A stretch of DNA of 9,420 nt from Candidatus Methylomirabilota bacterium (GCA_016180705.1 JACPAU010000004.1:1-9420), one strand, 5' to 3'. Shown: positions 1-6,655, numbered from the stretch's first letter. Translations and numbers: made by a program. Notes: generated by a model not told the origin, from the letters alone.

Positions 1-1
1 G

Positions 2-2611
2 AACGGCCTCTTCAGCTTCACTCAGATCCGGAGCATCTTCCAGCGGACCGACTACCTCGCCCGCAACGTCGTCCTGAAGCAGACGGCGGTGCAGCGGCTC
101 CAGGCGGCCGCCAAGGCCTACACGGCCGCCGTCACCGGGATCCGGTCCGGGCGGGAGGAGTTGGCGGAGCAGCGGGTCCGCGCGGCCGAGGGGGACCTCG
201 ACGCCACGCTGGAGGAACTCCGGGTCCTCACCGGGACCCCCGAGGAGGCGCGGCTGATCGCCGGACTCACCACCACCGTGCAGGAGCTGCGGTCTCTGGG
301 GTCGGAGGTGGCGCAGTTGCGCCTCCAGGAGGGGGAGACCGCACGGGGCTATCAGGAGCGGCTGGTCGCGCTCAGCCGGTTCGTCGGGGCCAACATCCAG
401 CGGCGGCTCAAGCCGGTCCTGGGGGATCCCCTCCGGCACGAGCCCAACTTCCTCGAGCGGCTCCGGGCCCTCTTCTCCGGGAAGCAGATCACCTCGGCCG
501 ACCTCACGCGCTATCAGTCCGCCTTCGAGATGCAGATGGCCCTGGCCGACATGGGCGCCGCGATGACGGCCCACCTGGCGCGGCCCGAGCCGGCCTTCGA
601 GGCGAAATTCGGCAGCGCCGAGGGGGCCTTCGAGAAAGCCCTCGGGACCTACCGGGGGGTCGCCGGCCCGGAGGAGCAGATCGTGGGCGGGCGCATCCTG
701 GAGCGGCTCCGGGCCCTGCGGGGGGCGCGGGAGCGGCTGCTCTGGCTGCAGCGCGAACAGGAGGGCCGGCTCAACACCTTCCGGGTGGCCCTGAGCAACC
801 TGACCGGCCTCCTCGAGCGGGCGCTGCCGGACACCATCGCCGCCGAGGTGCTCCTGGAACTGGGGGCGGTGAACCGGCGGGTCCAGGGCGTCCTGAACCT
901 GGCCTTCCTCCTCCTCGGCGCGAGCCTCCTCATCGCGATGGCGGCGGGGATCGTCATCTACCGCAGCATCAGCCATCCGATCCGGGACCTGCTCACCGCC
1001 ACCAGGACCGTGGCCTCGGGGATCTTCCGCCGGATCCCGTTGGCGGGCGACGACGAGGTGGGCCAGCTCACCAAGGCCTTCAACGCCATGACCCACTCGC
1101 TGCGCCAGCGGGACATCCGCCTGCGGGTCCAGCAGCTCCAGCTCCGGCGGGCCAACGCGCAGCTGGCCCAGGCCAACCTCCACAAGTCCGAGTTCCTGGC
1201 CAACATGTCCCACGAGCTCAGGACCCCCCTGCACGCCATCATGGGCTTCGCCGAGATCCTGAAGGAGCCGGGCGCCGGCTCCCTCACGCCCGAGCAGCGG
1301 GCCTACTTGGAGAATATCGCCACCAGCGGCCAGCACCTCCTGAGCCTGATCAACGAGGTCCTCGACCTCGCGAAGGTGGAGTCCGGCCGGATGGAGCTGT
1401 ACCCGGAGACCTTCCCGCTGGCCGACGCCCTGGAGAGCCTGCGCACGATGGTCCGCTCCCTGGCCGGCAAGAAGAACATCGAGATCCAGTTCCAGGTCAC
1501 CCCCGACGTGACCACCTGCGCCGCCGACCCCGGCCGTTTCAAGCAGATCATGTACAACCTCCTCTCGAATGCGATCAAGTTCACCCCGGCGGGCGGGCGG
1601 ATCCAGGTCGCCGTGGATTGGGCCAGCGAGGTCCGGCCCCGGGACTGCCTCCAGGTGGAGGTCACCGACACCGGGGTCGGCATCCGGCGGGAAGACCAGG
1701 ACCGGATCTTCGAGGAGTTCGTGCAGGTTGACGGCAGCCAGCCGGTCGAGGGGACCGGGCTCGGCCTCGCGCTGACCCGGAAGTTCGTGGAACTGCACGG
1801 GGGCCGCATCTGGGTGGAGAGCGAAGTGGGGCGGGGGAGCACCTTCCTCGTCCGCCTCCCCCAACCTCCCCGGCTCCGGACGGCGCCGGTCACGCCGATG
1901 GCGCTCCCTGCGGCTGCCGCCCCGGAGGCCCTCGAGGCGCCCCCGGCGCCCGAGCGGACCGAGGGGGGTGCGCTTGTGCTGGGCGAGGAGGGGGGAGCCA
2001 CGGCGAACCTGCGGTCGGCGCTCCTCTCCGCCGGCTTCGAGACGGCCGTGCTGGCCCCGCCGGCCGAACTGGCGGACTTCGGCCGGGAGGTGGGCCCGAC
2101 CCTCGTCGCCTGCGCCCCGACGGTGTTCCGGGCCGAGGGGCGCCTGATCCTGGCGGAGCTCCGGAGCCGCGCCGCGCTGCAGGAGGTCCCCCTCCTGCTC
2201 CTCGAGGCCGACGGGGCGCAGGCCGCCGACCCCCTCCGCGCTGCCCTGGCCCTCCTCGCCGCGCTGCGGGGCCTGCCGGCGACCGGCCGGCCCCTCACGG
2301 TCCTCGTGGCCGCGGATGACCCCAGCTTCGCCCAGGCGGTCCGGGCCGGCCTGTCGGGCGGGGCCCACCGGGTCCTCGAGGCGGAAACGGAGGAGGAGCT
2401 CGTCGCAGCGGGGGTGCGGGAGCGGCCGGACCTCTTGGTGGCGGACGTGACCGCCTCCGCCCTGGTCCTCCGGCTCGTGCAGCGCCTCGCCGCGGACCCG
2501 CAGAGCCGGGCCCTTCCCCTCCTGATCCTCCCCCCGCCTGCGCACTGGCCCGAAGGGGCCGGGGCTGCCCCGGGGGGCGCCGCGCTGGCGCTGCAGCCGG
2601 GCGGGGAGTAG
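2..2611 (+). CDS. Membrane sensor histidine kinase with degenerate C-terminal receivers, 5' partial
   Basis: The frame is open from base 2, so the true start, and probably a first membrane helix, lie upstream; the in-frame GTG at 89 is unlikely to be the start. The visible part begins with a long, mostly helical stretch, likely the extracytoplasmic sensor bundle. A hydrophobic helix (about 893-964) and a HAMP-like linker (about 965-1120) follow. The HisKA motif SHELRTPLH has its phospho-accepting His codon at 1211-1213. The ATPase domain has the N-box NLLSNAIKF (Asn codon 1568-1570), DTGVGI (1667-1684) and GTGLGL (1751-1768), so the kinase core looks complete. After a Pro/Ala-rich linker come two receiver-like segments (about 1964-2260 and 2297-2560) lacking several key residues. 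It should phosphorylate itself and pass phosphate to one or more of the three receivers encoded just downstream. The signal sensed cannot be told. Confidence 0.93.
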   Translation, partial: NGLFSFTQIRSIFQRTDYLARNVVLKQTAVQRLQAAAKAYTAAVTGIRSGREELAEQRVRAAEGDLDATLEELRVLTGTPEEARLIAGLTTTVQELRSLGSEVAQLRLQEGETARGYQERLVALSRFVGANIQRRLKPVLGDPLRHEPNFLERLRALFSGKQITSADLTRYQSAFEMQMALADMGAAMTAHLARPEPAFEAKFGSAEGAFEKALGTYRGVAGPEEQIVGGRILERLRALRGARERLLWLQREQEGRLNTFRVALSNLTGLLERALPDTIAAEVLLELGAVNRRVQGVLNLAFLLLGASLLIAMAAGIVIYRSISHPIRDLLTATRTVASGIFRRIPLAGDDEVGQLTKAFNAMTHSLRQRDIRLRVQQLQLRRANAQLAQANLHKSEFLANMSHELRTPLHAIMGFAEILKEPGAGSLTPEQRAYLENIATSGQHLLSLINEVLDLAKVESGRMELYPETFPLADALESLRTMVRSLAGKKNIEIQFQVTPDVTTCAADPGRFKQIMYNLLSNAIKFTPAGGRIQVAVDWASEVRPRDCLQVEVTDTGVGIRREDQDRIFEEFVQVDGSQPVEGTGLGLALTRKFVELHGGRIWVESEVGRGSTFLVRLPQPPRLRTAPVTPMALPAAAAPEALEAPPAPERTEGGALVLGEEGGATANLRSALLSAGFETAVLAPPAELADFGREVGPTLVACAPTVFRAEGRLILAELRSRAALQEVPLLLLEADGAQAADPLRAALALLAALRGLPATGRPLTVLVAADDPSFAQAVRAGLSGGAHRVLEAETEEELVAAGVRERPDLLVADVTASALVLRLVQRLAADPQSRALPLLILPPPAHWPEGAGAAPGGAALALQPGGE

Positions 2612-2614
2612 CCG

Positions 2615-3016
2615 ATGATTCCCTCCCGCGTGCTCGTGGTGGAGGACAACGCCCTGAACCGACGCCTGGCGGTGGACGTGCTCCGCGCGGCGGGGTACGA
2701 GGTCGCGGAGGCGGAGGGGGCCCCCGAGGCCCGCGTCTCGCTGGCGAGAGGCCTCCCGGCCCTGATCGTGCTGGACATCACCCTCCGGGGGACGGACGGC
2801 GTCGCCTTCCTGCGGCAGCTGCGCGCCGACCGGCGGACCCGGGACATCCCCATCGTGGCCACGACCGCCCTGGCGATGAAGCGTGATCGCGAGCGGATCC
2901 TTCAGGCCGGTTTCGACGCGTACCTGGCCAAGCCGTTCTCGCCGCGGATCCTCCGGCAGGTCGTCGGGGAGCTGCTCCAGCGGCGCGGGACGGCGACGGA
3001 GGCGCCTCGTGGATAG
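2615..3016 (+). CDS. Single-domain response regulator (CheY/DivK-like receiver)
   Basis: This 133-residue protein is a receiver domain with no output domain. The acidic pocket is E10-D11 (VVEDN), the predicted phospho-acceptor is D54 (VLDITLRG), the switch threonine is T84 (ATTALAM) and the conserved lysine is K106 (AKPF), so it should be phosphorylatable. Length is normal for the CheY/DivK type. The ATG start has GGGGAG (2603-2608) as its ribosome site, and the gene starts 3 bp after the kinase stop codon. Since the kinase's own attached receivers are degenerate, this protein may be its working phosphate acceptor or a shuttle in a phosphorelay (inference). Its last 8 bases overlap the next gene, so the two are probably translationally coupled. 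Confidence 0.92.
   Translation: MIPSRVLVVEDNALNRRLAVDVLRAAGYEVAEAEGAPEARVSLARGLPALIVLDITLRGTDGVAFLRQLRADRRTRDIPIVATTALAMKRDRERILQAGFDAYLAKPFSPRILRQVVGELLQRRGTATEAPRG
2998..3002 (+). promoter_or_regulatory. Ribosome binding site fixing the GTG start of the HD-GYP gene
   Basis: GGAGG lies 6 nt before the GTG at 3009, inside the end of the preceding receiver gene. It supports 3009 over the upstream in-frame ATG at 2883. The extra 42 residues from 2883 would be arginine/serine-rich, out-of-frame shadow of the receiver gene, and receiver homology begins only after 3009. Confidence 0.7.
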
Positions 3017-4028
3017 ACCCGAGCTCGCGGGCCGCGTCCTGGTGGTGGACGACAACGCGCAGGCCCGGGAGCTCCTCCGCGCCGCCCTGCTGGCGGAGGG
3101 CTACGCCGTGACGCTGGCCGAGGGGGGCGAGGAGGCGTTGACCAAGGTGGCCGAGGAGGTCCCGGAGCTGATCCTGCTGGACATCAACATGCCCGGGCTC
3201 AACGGCTACGAGGTCTGCAGCCGCCTGAAGGGGACCGAGGCCACGCGGCTCATCCCGATCATCTTCCTGACCTCCATGAGCGATCTGGAGGACAAGCTGC
3301 GGGGCATCGAGGTCGGCGCGGATGACTTCCTCACCAAGCCCTTCCGGAAGGTCGAGCTGCTTGCCCGGGTCAAGTCCCTCCTGCGGGTGAAGCGCCTGAA
3401 CGACCGCCTCGAGAACGCCGAGAACGTCCTCTTCGCCCTGGCCAACGCGATCGAGGCGAAGGATCCGTACACGGAGGGGCACATCTTCCGTGTGGCGACG
3501 CTCGCCCTGAAGCTCGGCCGGCGCCTCGCGCTCTCCGCCGAGCACCAGGAGTCCCTCTGGAAGGGGGGGATCCTCCACGACATCGGCAAGATCGGCGTCC
3601 CGGACGCCATCCTGAACAAGGCCGGTCGCCTGACGCCGGAGGAGATCGCCCAGATGCAGATCCACGTGGTGGTGGGGGAGCGCATCTGCCAGCCGCTCCG
3701 GTCCATCCGGTACCTCCTGCCCGTCATCCGACACCACCACGAGAAGTTCAACGGGAGCGGCTATCCCGACGGCCTCCGGGGCGAGACGATCCCCATCACC
3801 GCGCGCATCGTGGGGATCGTGGACATGTACGACGCCCTCGTGACCGACCGCCCCTACCGGCCGCGCCTCAGCCGGGAGGAGGCCTTCGCGATCCTCCGGG
3901 CCGGGGCCGGCGACGGCACGCTGGACCCAGAGCTCGTGGCGGCGTTCGTCGCGATGATCCAGGAGGAAGAGAAGGGGCTCGCGCCGGTGCGTGGCACCGG
4001 TCCAGCGGCCCGGGGGGAGGCCGCGTGA
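3009..4028 (+). CDS. Response regulator with REC and HD-GYP domains, predicted c-di-GMP phosphodiesterase
   Basis: From the GTG at 3009 the protein has 339 residues. The receiver (about 9-128) has D14-D15, phospho-acceptor D58 (LLDINMPG), T88 and K110 (TKPF), all canonical. A short helical linker leads to the HD-GYP domain (about 140-310). Its hallmarks are H158 and R161 (HIFRV), the H190-D191 pair with G193-K194 (HDIGKIG), H219 with G223, then HHE (243-245) and GSGYP (249-253). The metal ligands and signature are intact, so it should hydrolyse cyclic di-GMP in the cytoplasm, with activity set by phosphorylation. It overlaps the preceding gene by 8 bp and the following REC-PilZ gene by 4 bp. 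The domain architecture (RpfG-like) is certain. The direction of regulation and the partner kinase are inferred from the neighbourhood. Confidence 0.95.
   Translation: MDRPELAGRVLVVDDNAQARELLRAALLAEGYAVTLAEGGEEALTKVAEEVPELILLDINMPGLNGYEVCSRLKGTEATRLIPIIFLTSMSDLEDKLRGIEVGADDFLTKPFRKVELLARVKSLLRVKRLNDRLENAENVLFALANAIEAKDPYTEGHIFRVATLALKLGRRLALSAEHQESLWKGGILHDIGKIGVPDAILNKAGRLTPEEIAQMQIHVVVGERICQPLRSIRYLLPVIRHHHEKFNGSGYPDGLRGETIPITARIVGIVDMYDALVTDRPYRPRLSREEAFAILRAGAGDGTLDPELVAAFVAMIQEEEKGLAPVRGTGPAARGEAA
3984..4000 (+). other. Perfect hairpin just before the REC-PilZ ribosome site
   Basis: CCGGTGC (3984-3990) and GCACCGG (3994-4000) form a 7-bp perfect stem with a 3-nt GTG loop, extendable by one G-U pair. 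It lies in the last codons of the HD-GYP gene, 12 nt before the G-rich Shine-Dalgarno run (4012-4020). It might affect coupling or mRNA processing at the junction, but chance dyads are frequent in such GC-rich coding DNA. Confidence 0.35.
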
Positions 4029-4828
4029 AGGGGCGCTACGCCGACAAGACGATCCTCCTGGTGGAGGAGACTCGCTTCTTCCGGGAGACGGTCGAGGAGG
4101 CGCTCAAGCAGGCGGGCTTCCGCGTCCTCTCGGCGGCAACCGGGATGAAGGGGCGCGAAGTCCTGGAGGCGGAGGGGCACCGGGTGGACCTCCTGGTGCT
4201 CGACCTGCACCTGACCCCCGTGGACGGGTTCGACTTCCTGGAGCACCTCCGGCACCTGAAGCCGCCGTACCATCCCCCGATCCTGGCCATGCTCCTGGGG
4301 CTGGAGATCGAGGAGGCGACGGAGCAGCTCCGGGGCCTCGAGGCGGTCGGGGTCCAGGACAAGCGCGCGGCCTTCGCCCAGATCGTCTACCGGGTGGGGG
4401 GGCTGGTGAACCCCCGGGGGGGCAAGGAGCGGGCCACCGTCCGGGTCCCCCTCGGCGTCCCGGTGAACTACACGGTGGGCCGCTGGCAGTCCCAGGGGGT
4501 CGTCTTCAACCTGAGCAAGACCGGCATGTTCCTGAGCACCGACCTGCCGGTGGAGGCCGGGCACCGGCTGCAGGTCCAGTTCATCGTCCCCGGCGTCCCC
4601 CGCCTCTTCGAGCTCTCCGGGGTCATCGTCTGGACGGCCAGCACGGCGGGCGGGATGAGCCCTGCCGGCATGGGGGTGAAGTTCCTCGACCTGGACGCGG
4701 CGACGGAGGCCCAGCTCTCGGCCTTCGTGAAGCTCGAAGTCCAGCGGCTGAACCCGCCCCCCCTCCAGTCCGGCCCGCGCCGGGAGGCCGGCGCCCGGAG
4801 CGCCCGGGAGTCTGGTCGCGGCAGTTGA
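4025..4828 (+). CDS. REC-PilZ fusion protein, predicted c-di-GMP receptor
   Basis: This 267-residue protein begins at a GTG that overlaps the previous stop codon (GTGA, 4 bp), with GGAGG at 4016-4020. Residues about 8-128 are a receiver keeping D60 (LVLDLHLTPVDG) but with E14-E15 in the acidic pocket. No threonine is seen at the usual switch position (ILAMLLG), and the conserved lysine is uncertain. Residues about 134-230 are a PilZ domain with the two c-di-GMP signatures: RxxxR (R136-R140) and NxSxxG (N162, S164, G167). Such proteins bind c-di-GMP and change motility, polysaccharide or development through protein contacts; the target here is unknown. The last 30 or so residues are Arg/Gly/Ser-rich and probably disordered. 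Placement straight after the HD-GYP phosphodiesterase gene suggests that the same signal sets the c-di-GMP level and its read-out. Confidence 0.92.
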   Translation: MKGRYADKTILLVEETRFFRETVEEALKQAGFRVLSAATGMKGREVLEAEGHRVDLLVLDLHLTPVDGFDFLEHLRHLKPPYHPPILAMLLGLEIEEATEQLRGLEAVGVQDKRAAFAQIVYRVGGLVNPRGGKERATVRVPLGVPVNYTVGRWQSQGVVFNLSKTGMFLSTDLPVEAGHRLQVQFIVPGVPRLFELSGVIVWTASTAGGMSPAGMGVKFLDLDAATEAQLSAFVKLEVQRLNPPPLQSGPRREAGARSARESGRGS

Positions 4829-4854
4829 CAGCGGCCGGGGTTTCGGCATAGCAT
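4825..4854 (+). promoter_or_regulatory. Predicted sigma-70-type promoter for glcD
   Basis: A perfect TTGACA -35 hexamer (4825-4830) is followed after 18 bp by TAGCAT (4849-4854), a 4/6 match to TATAAT. The -35 box overlaps the TGA stop of the REC-PilZ gene. Transcription would start near 4860, giving glcD a leader of about 140 nt. A perfect -35 box is notable in such GC-rich sequence, but the -10 box is only fair and no operator is recognised. Confidence 0.5.
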
Positions 4855-4998
4855 CCTTCCGTTCCATCCCGGTTCTTCCTCCGACCCATCGTCACCTCTG
4901 GCAGCCGAGGCCCGTGCGGGATCCCCCGCGAATCGGGCGGAGGCGATCACAGGCGGCTCGCGCGGACATCCTGGCGGAGCAGGGAGAAGGAGCACGCC
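4829..4998 (+). other. Intergenic leader before glcD
   Basis: This stretch holds most of the promoter and then the predicted untranslated leader. One hairpin is visible: GCGGG (4916-4920) with CCCGC (4925-4929), loop ATCC. CCCG (4925-4928) could instead pair with CGGG (4934-4937). The ribosome site AAGGAG (4987-4992) lies 6 nt before the glcD ATG. I see no terminator with a T-run for the signalling operon, so read-through into the glc genes is possible. A + strand frame (4914-5384) running from here into glcD looks like a shadow. Confidence 0.5.
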
Positions 4999-6480
4999 AT
5001 GGAGCGGCAGCGGAAGGCGCAGCTGGCGGCGGCCCTCATGGCCGTCGTCGGACAGGACGGGGTCATCACCGACGAGGACGAGCTCCGGGTGTACGAGTGC
5101 GACGGCCTGACCATCTTCAAAGCCCGCCCGGAGCTGGTGGTCCTCCCACGGACCCGGGAGCAGGTCGAGGCCGTCGCCCGGCTCTGCCACCGGGAGCGCG
5201 TCCCCTTCGTCGCCCGGGGGGCGGGCACCGGGCTGTCGGGCGGCGCATTGGCCCTCGAGGGGGGCGTCATGGTCGGGCTCAACCGCATGAGCCACATCCT
5301 CGAGGTGGACGTTCCGAACCAGCGCGCCGTGGTCCAGCCCGGCATGGTCAACGTGTGGCTGAGCAACAAGATCGCCGGCGATAACTTCTACTACGCGCCG
5401 GACCCGGCCAGCCAGACGGCCTGCAGCATCGGGGGGAACATCGCGGAGAACTCCGGCGGCGTGCACACCCCGAAATACGGCGTCACGGTGAACCACGTCG
5501 TCGGCCTGGAGGTCGTCCTGCCGGACGGGGAGGTGGTGGAGTTCGGGGGCAAGGCGCTGGACCCGCCCGGCTACGACCTGACCGGGGTCTTCGTCGGCTC
5601 CGAGGGGACCTTCGGCATCTGCACGAAGATCACCGTCCGCATCCTCCGGAAGCCGGAGGCGGTGAAGACGCTGATGGGGGTCTTCGAGAGCATCGAGGAC
5701 GCCAGCAACACGGTCTCCGACATCGTGGCGGCCGGCATCCTCCCCGCCTGCGTGGAGATGATGGACACCCTGAGCATCCAGGCGGTGGAGAAAGGGGTCC
5801 GGGCCGGCTACCCGACCGACGCCGGCTCGGTCCTGCTCGTGGAATTGGACGGGCCGCGGGCGGAGGTGGAGGCCCTGGTGGACCCGGTCAGCCGCCTGAT
5901 GAAGCAGAACAAGGTCCGGGAGATCCGGATCGCGAAGGACGACGCGGAGCGACTCCTCCTCTGGAAGGGGCGGAAGGCGGCCTTCGCCGCCATGGGGCAG
6001 ATCAGCCCCGACTACTACGTGCAGGACGCGGTCATCCCCCGGACCAAGCTCCCCCAGATCCTGCGGGAGATCGGTGCGTTCAGCGACGAGTACAAGCTGC
6101 GGGTGGCGAACGTCTTCCACGCCGGGGACGGCAACCTCCACCCCCTGATCCTCTACGATGGCCGCAACGAGGGGGAGCTGCACAAGGCCGAGGAGATGGG
6201 GGCGAAGATCATGCGCCGCTGCATCGAGCTCGGCGGGAGCATCACCGGGGAGCACGGGGTCGGCCGGGAGAAGCGGGATTACATGCCCCTCATGTACACC
6301 CCGGCGGACCTGGAGGCCATGCTGAAGGTCAAGCGGGTCTTCAACCCGGACGGCCTCCTGAACCCCGGCAAGATCTTCCCCACTACCAAGGGCTGCGTCG
6401 AGGCCGGGGCCGTGGGCCGGGACGGGCTCCGCTACCGGCCGCACCGGCTCGAGGTGATGGGGCTCGCCCAGCGGTTCTAA
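4999..6480 (+). CDS. glcD: Glycolate oxidase FAD-binding subunit GlcD (FAD-linked 2-hydroxyacid oxidase)
   Basis: This 493-residue protein belongs to the GlcD/D-lactate dehydrogenase flavoprotein family and has the expected length. The N-terminal FAD-binding type 4 (PCMH) domain shows ARGAGTGLSGG (72-82), the SIGGNIAENSGG segment (ending at 154) and GSEGTFG (200-206). The C-terminal FAD-linked oxidase domain carries HAGDGNLHP (374-382), whose His residues are metal and substrate ligands in the family, and TGEHGVG (416-422). All core motifs are intact. It should oxidise glycolate, or a related D-2-hydroxyacid such as D-lactate, and reduce FAD, acting with GlcE and GlcF at the inner face of the membrane. 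The ATG is preceded by AAGGAG at a 6-nt distance. Substrate preference cannot be read from sequence. The adjacent glcE and glcF favour the glycolate oxidase complex over a stand-alone D-lactate dehydrogenase. Confidence 0.95.
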   Translation: MERQRKAQLAAALMAVVGQDGVITDEDELRVYECDGLTIFKARPELVVLPRTREQVEAVARLCHRERVPFVARGAGTGLSGGALALEGGVMVGLNRMSHILEVDVPNQRAVVQPGMVNVWLSNKIAGDNFYYAPDPASQTACSIGGNIAENSGGVHTPKYGVTVNHVVGLEVVLPDGEVVEFGGKALDPPGYDLTGVFVGSEGTFGICTKITVRILRKPEAVKTLMGVFESIEDASNTVSDIVAAGILPACVEMMDTLSIQAVEKGVRAGYPTDAGSVLLVELDGPRAEVEALVDPVSRLMKQNKVREIRIAKDDAERLLLWKGRKAAFAAMGQISPDYYVQDAVIPRTKLPQILREIGAFSDEYKLRVANVFHAGDGNLHPLILYDGRNEGELHKAEEMGAKIMRRCIELGGSITGEHGVGREKRDYMPLMYTPADLEAMLKVKRVFNPDGLLNPGKIFPTTKGCVEAGAVGRDGLRYRPHRLEVMGLAQRF

Positions 6481-6482
6481 TA

Positions 6483-6502
6483 CACACGAGATGAGTCGTG
6501 TG
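6483..6502 (+). promoter_or_regulatory. 20-bp dyad (operator or hairpin) directly after glcD
   Basis: CACACGA (6483-6489) and TCGTGTG (6496-6502) are perfect inverted 7-mers separated by GATGAG. The dyad begins 2 bp after the glcD stop codon. As RNA it forms a 7-bp stem with a 6-nt loop; as DNA it resembles an operator for a dimeric helix-turn-helix regulator. No U-run follows, so it is not a standard intrinsic terminator. Confidence 0.5.
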
Positions 6503-6655
6503 ACCCAGCGTCCGGGCGGCGCCGGATGCCGCCCAGGGCCCCCGTAGCGGAGGGGGGGCCCATCGGCGCTGGGCCGAGGGGGGGAACCACGGGAGGGTTC
6601 CCCAAAGGGGCCGGGGGCCGGGGCGGCGCCGGCGCCAGGACCCGGACGCTGTCAC
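6500..6655 (+). repeat. Inverted repeat enclosing nested hairpins, candidate structured RNA or palindromic element
   Basis: The left arm is GTGAC (6500-6504), two unpaired C, then AGCGTCCGGG (6507-6516). The right arm is CCCGGACGCT (6641-6650) then GTCAC (6651-6655). All 15 paired positions are perfect, with one 2-nt bulge. Inside lie GGGCCCCC (6536-6543) with GGGGGCCC (6554-6561) and GGGGAACC (6581-6588) with GGTTCCCC (6596-6603), both perfect 8-bp stems. There is also a short CGGC/GCCG stem (6517-6520 with 6528-6531). The result is a branched structure closed by a long helix. It sits inside an apparent operon and stops short of the glcE start. It may be a cis-acting RNA or a miniature palindromic repeat; no transposase is present. 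Confidence 0.55.
6571..6597 (+). other. G-quadruplex-type motif overlapping a hairpin
   Basis: Four runs of at least three G occur with loops CCGA, AACCAC and A: 6571-6573, 6578-6584, 6591-6593 and 6595-6597. This fits the usual G3+N1-7 pattern on the coding strand. The same bases also form the GGGGAACC/GGTTCCCC stem, so the two folds exclude each other. Further G-runs follow at 6607-6610, 6613-6617 and 6620-6623. Confidence 0.4.

Noticed and set aside
455..717. 17-bp direct repeat GAGCGGCTCCGGGCCCT at 455-471 and 701-717
   Set aside because: Both copies are in frame and encode ERLRAL in helical sensor sequence. Shared codon preference explains it without a mobile or regulatory repeat.
1303..2862. 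519-codon - strand frame opposite the kinase
   Set aside because: A Ser/Arg/Ala-rich low-complexity translation opposite intact kinase motifs; a GC shadow.
4468..6444. 658-codon open frame on the - strand opposite the REC-PilZ end and glcD
   Set aside because: Its translation is His/Asp/Pro/Gly/Arg-rich with no domain motif, and it lies opposite well-supported genes. This is typical antisense shadow in high-GC DNA.
6491..6547. 18-codon ATG frame in the glcD-glcE gap, its ATG in the loop of the 6483-6502 dyad
   Set aside because: No Shine-Dalgarno at a proper distance, and no run of regulatory codons such as a leader peptide would have. Chance is the simpler explanation.
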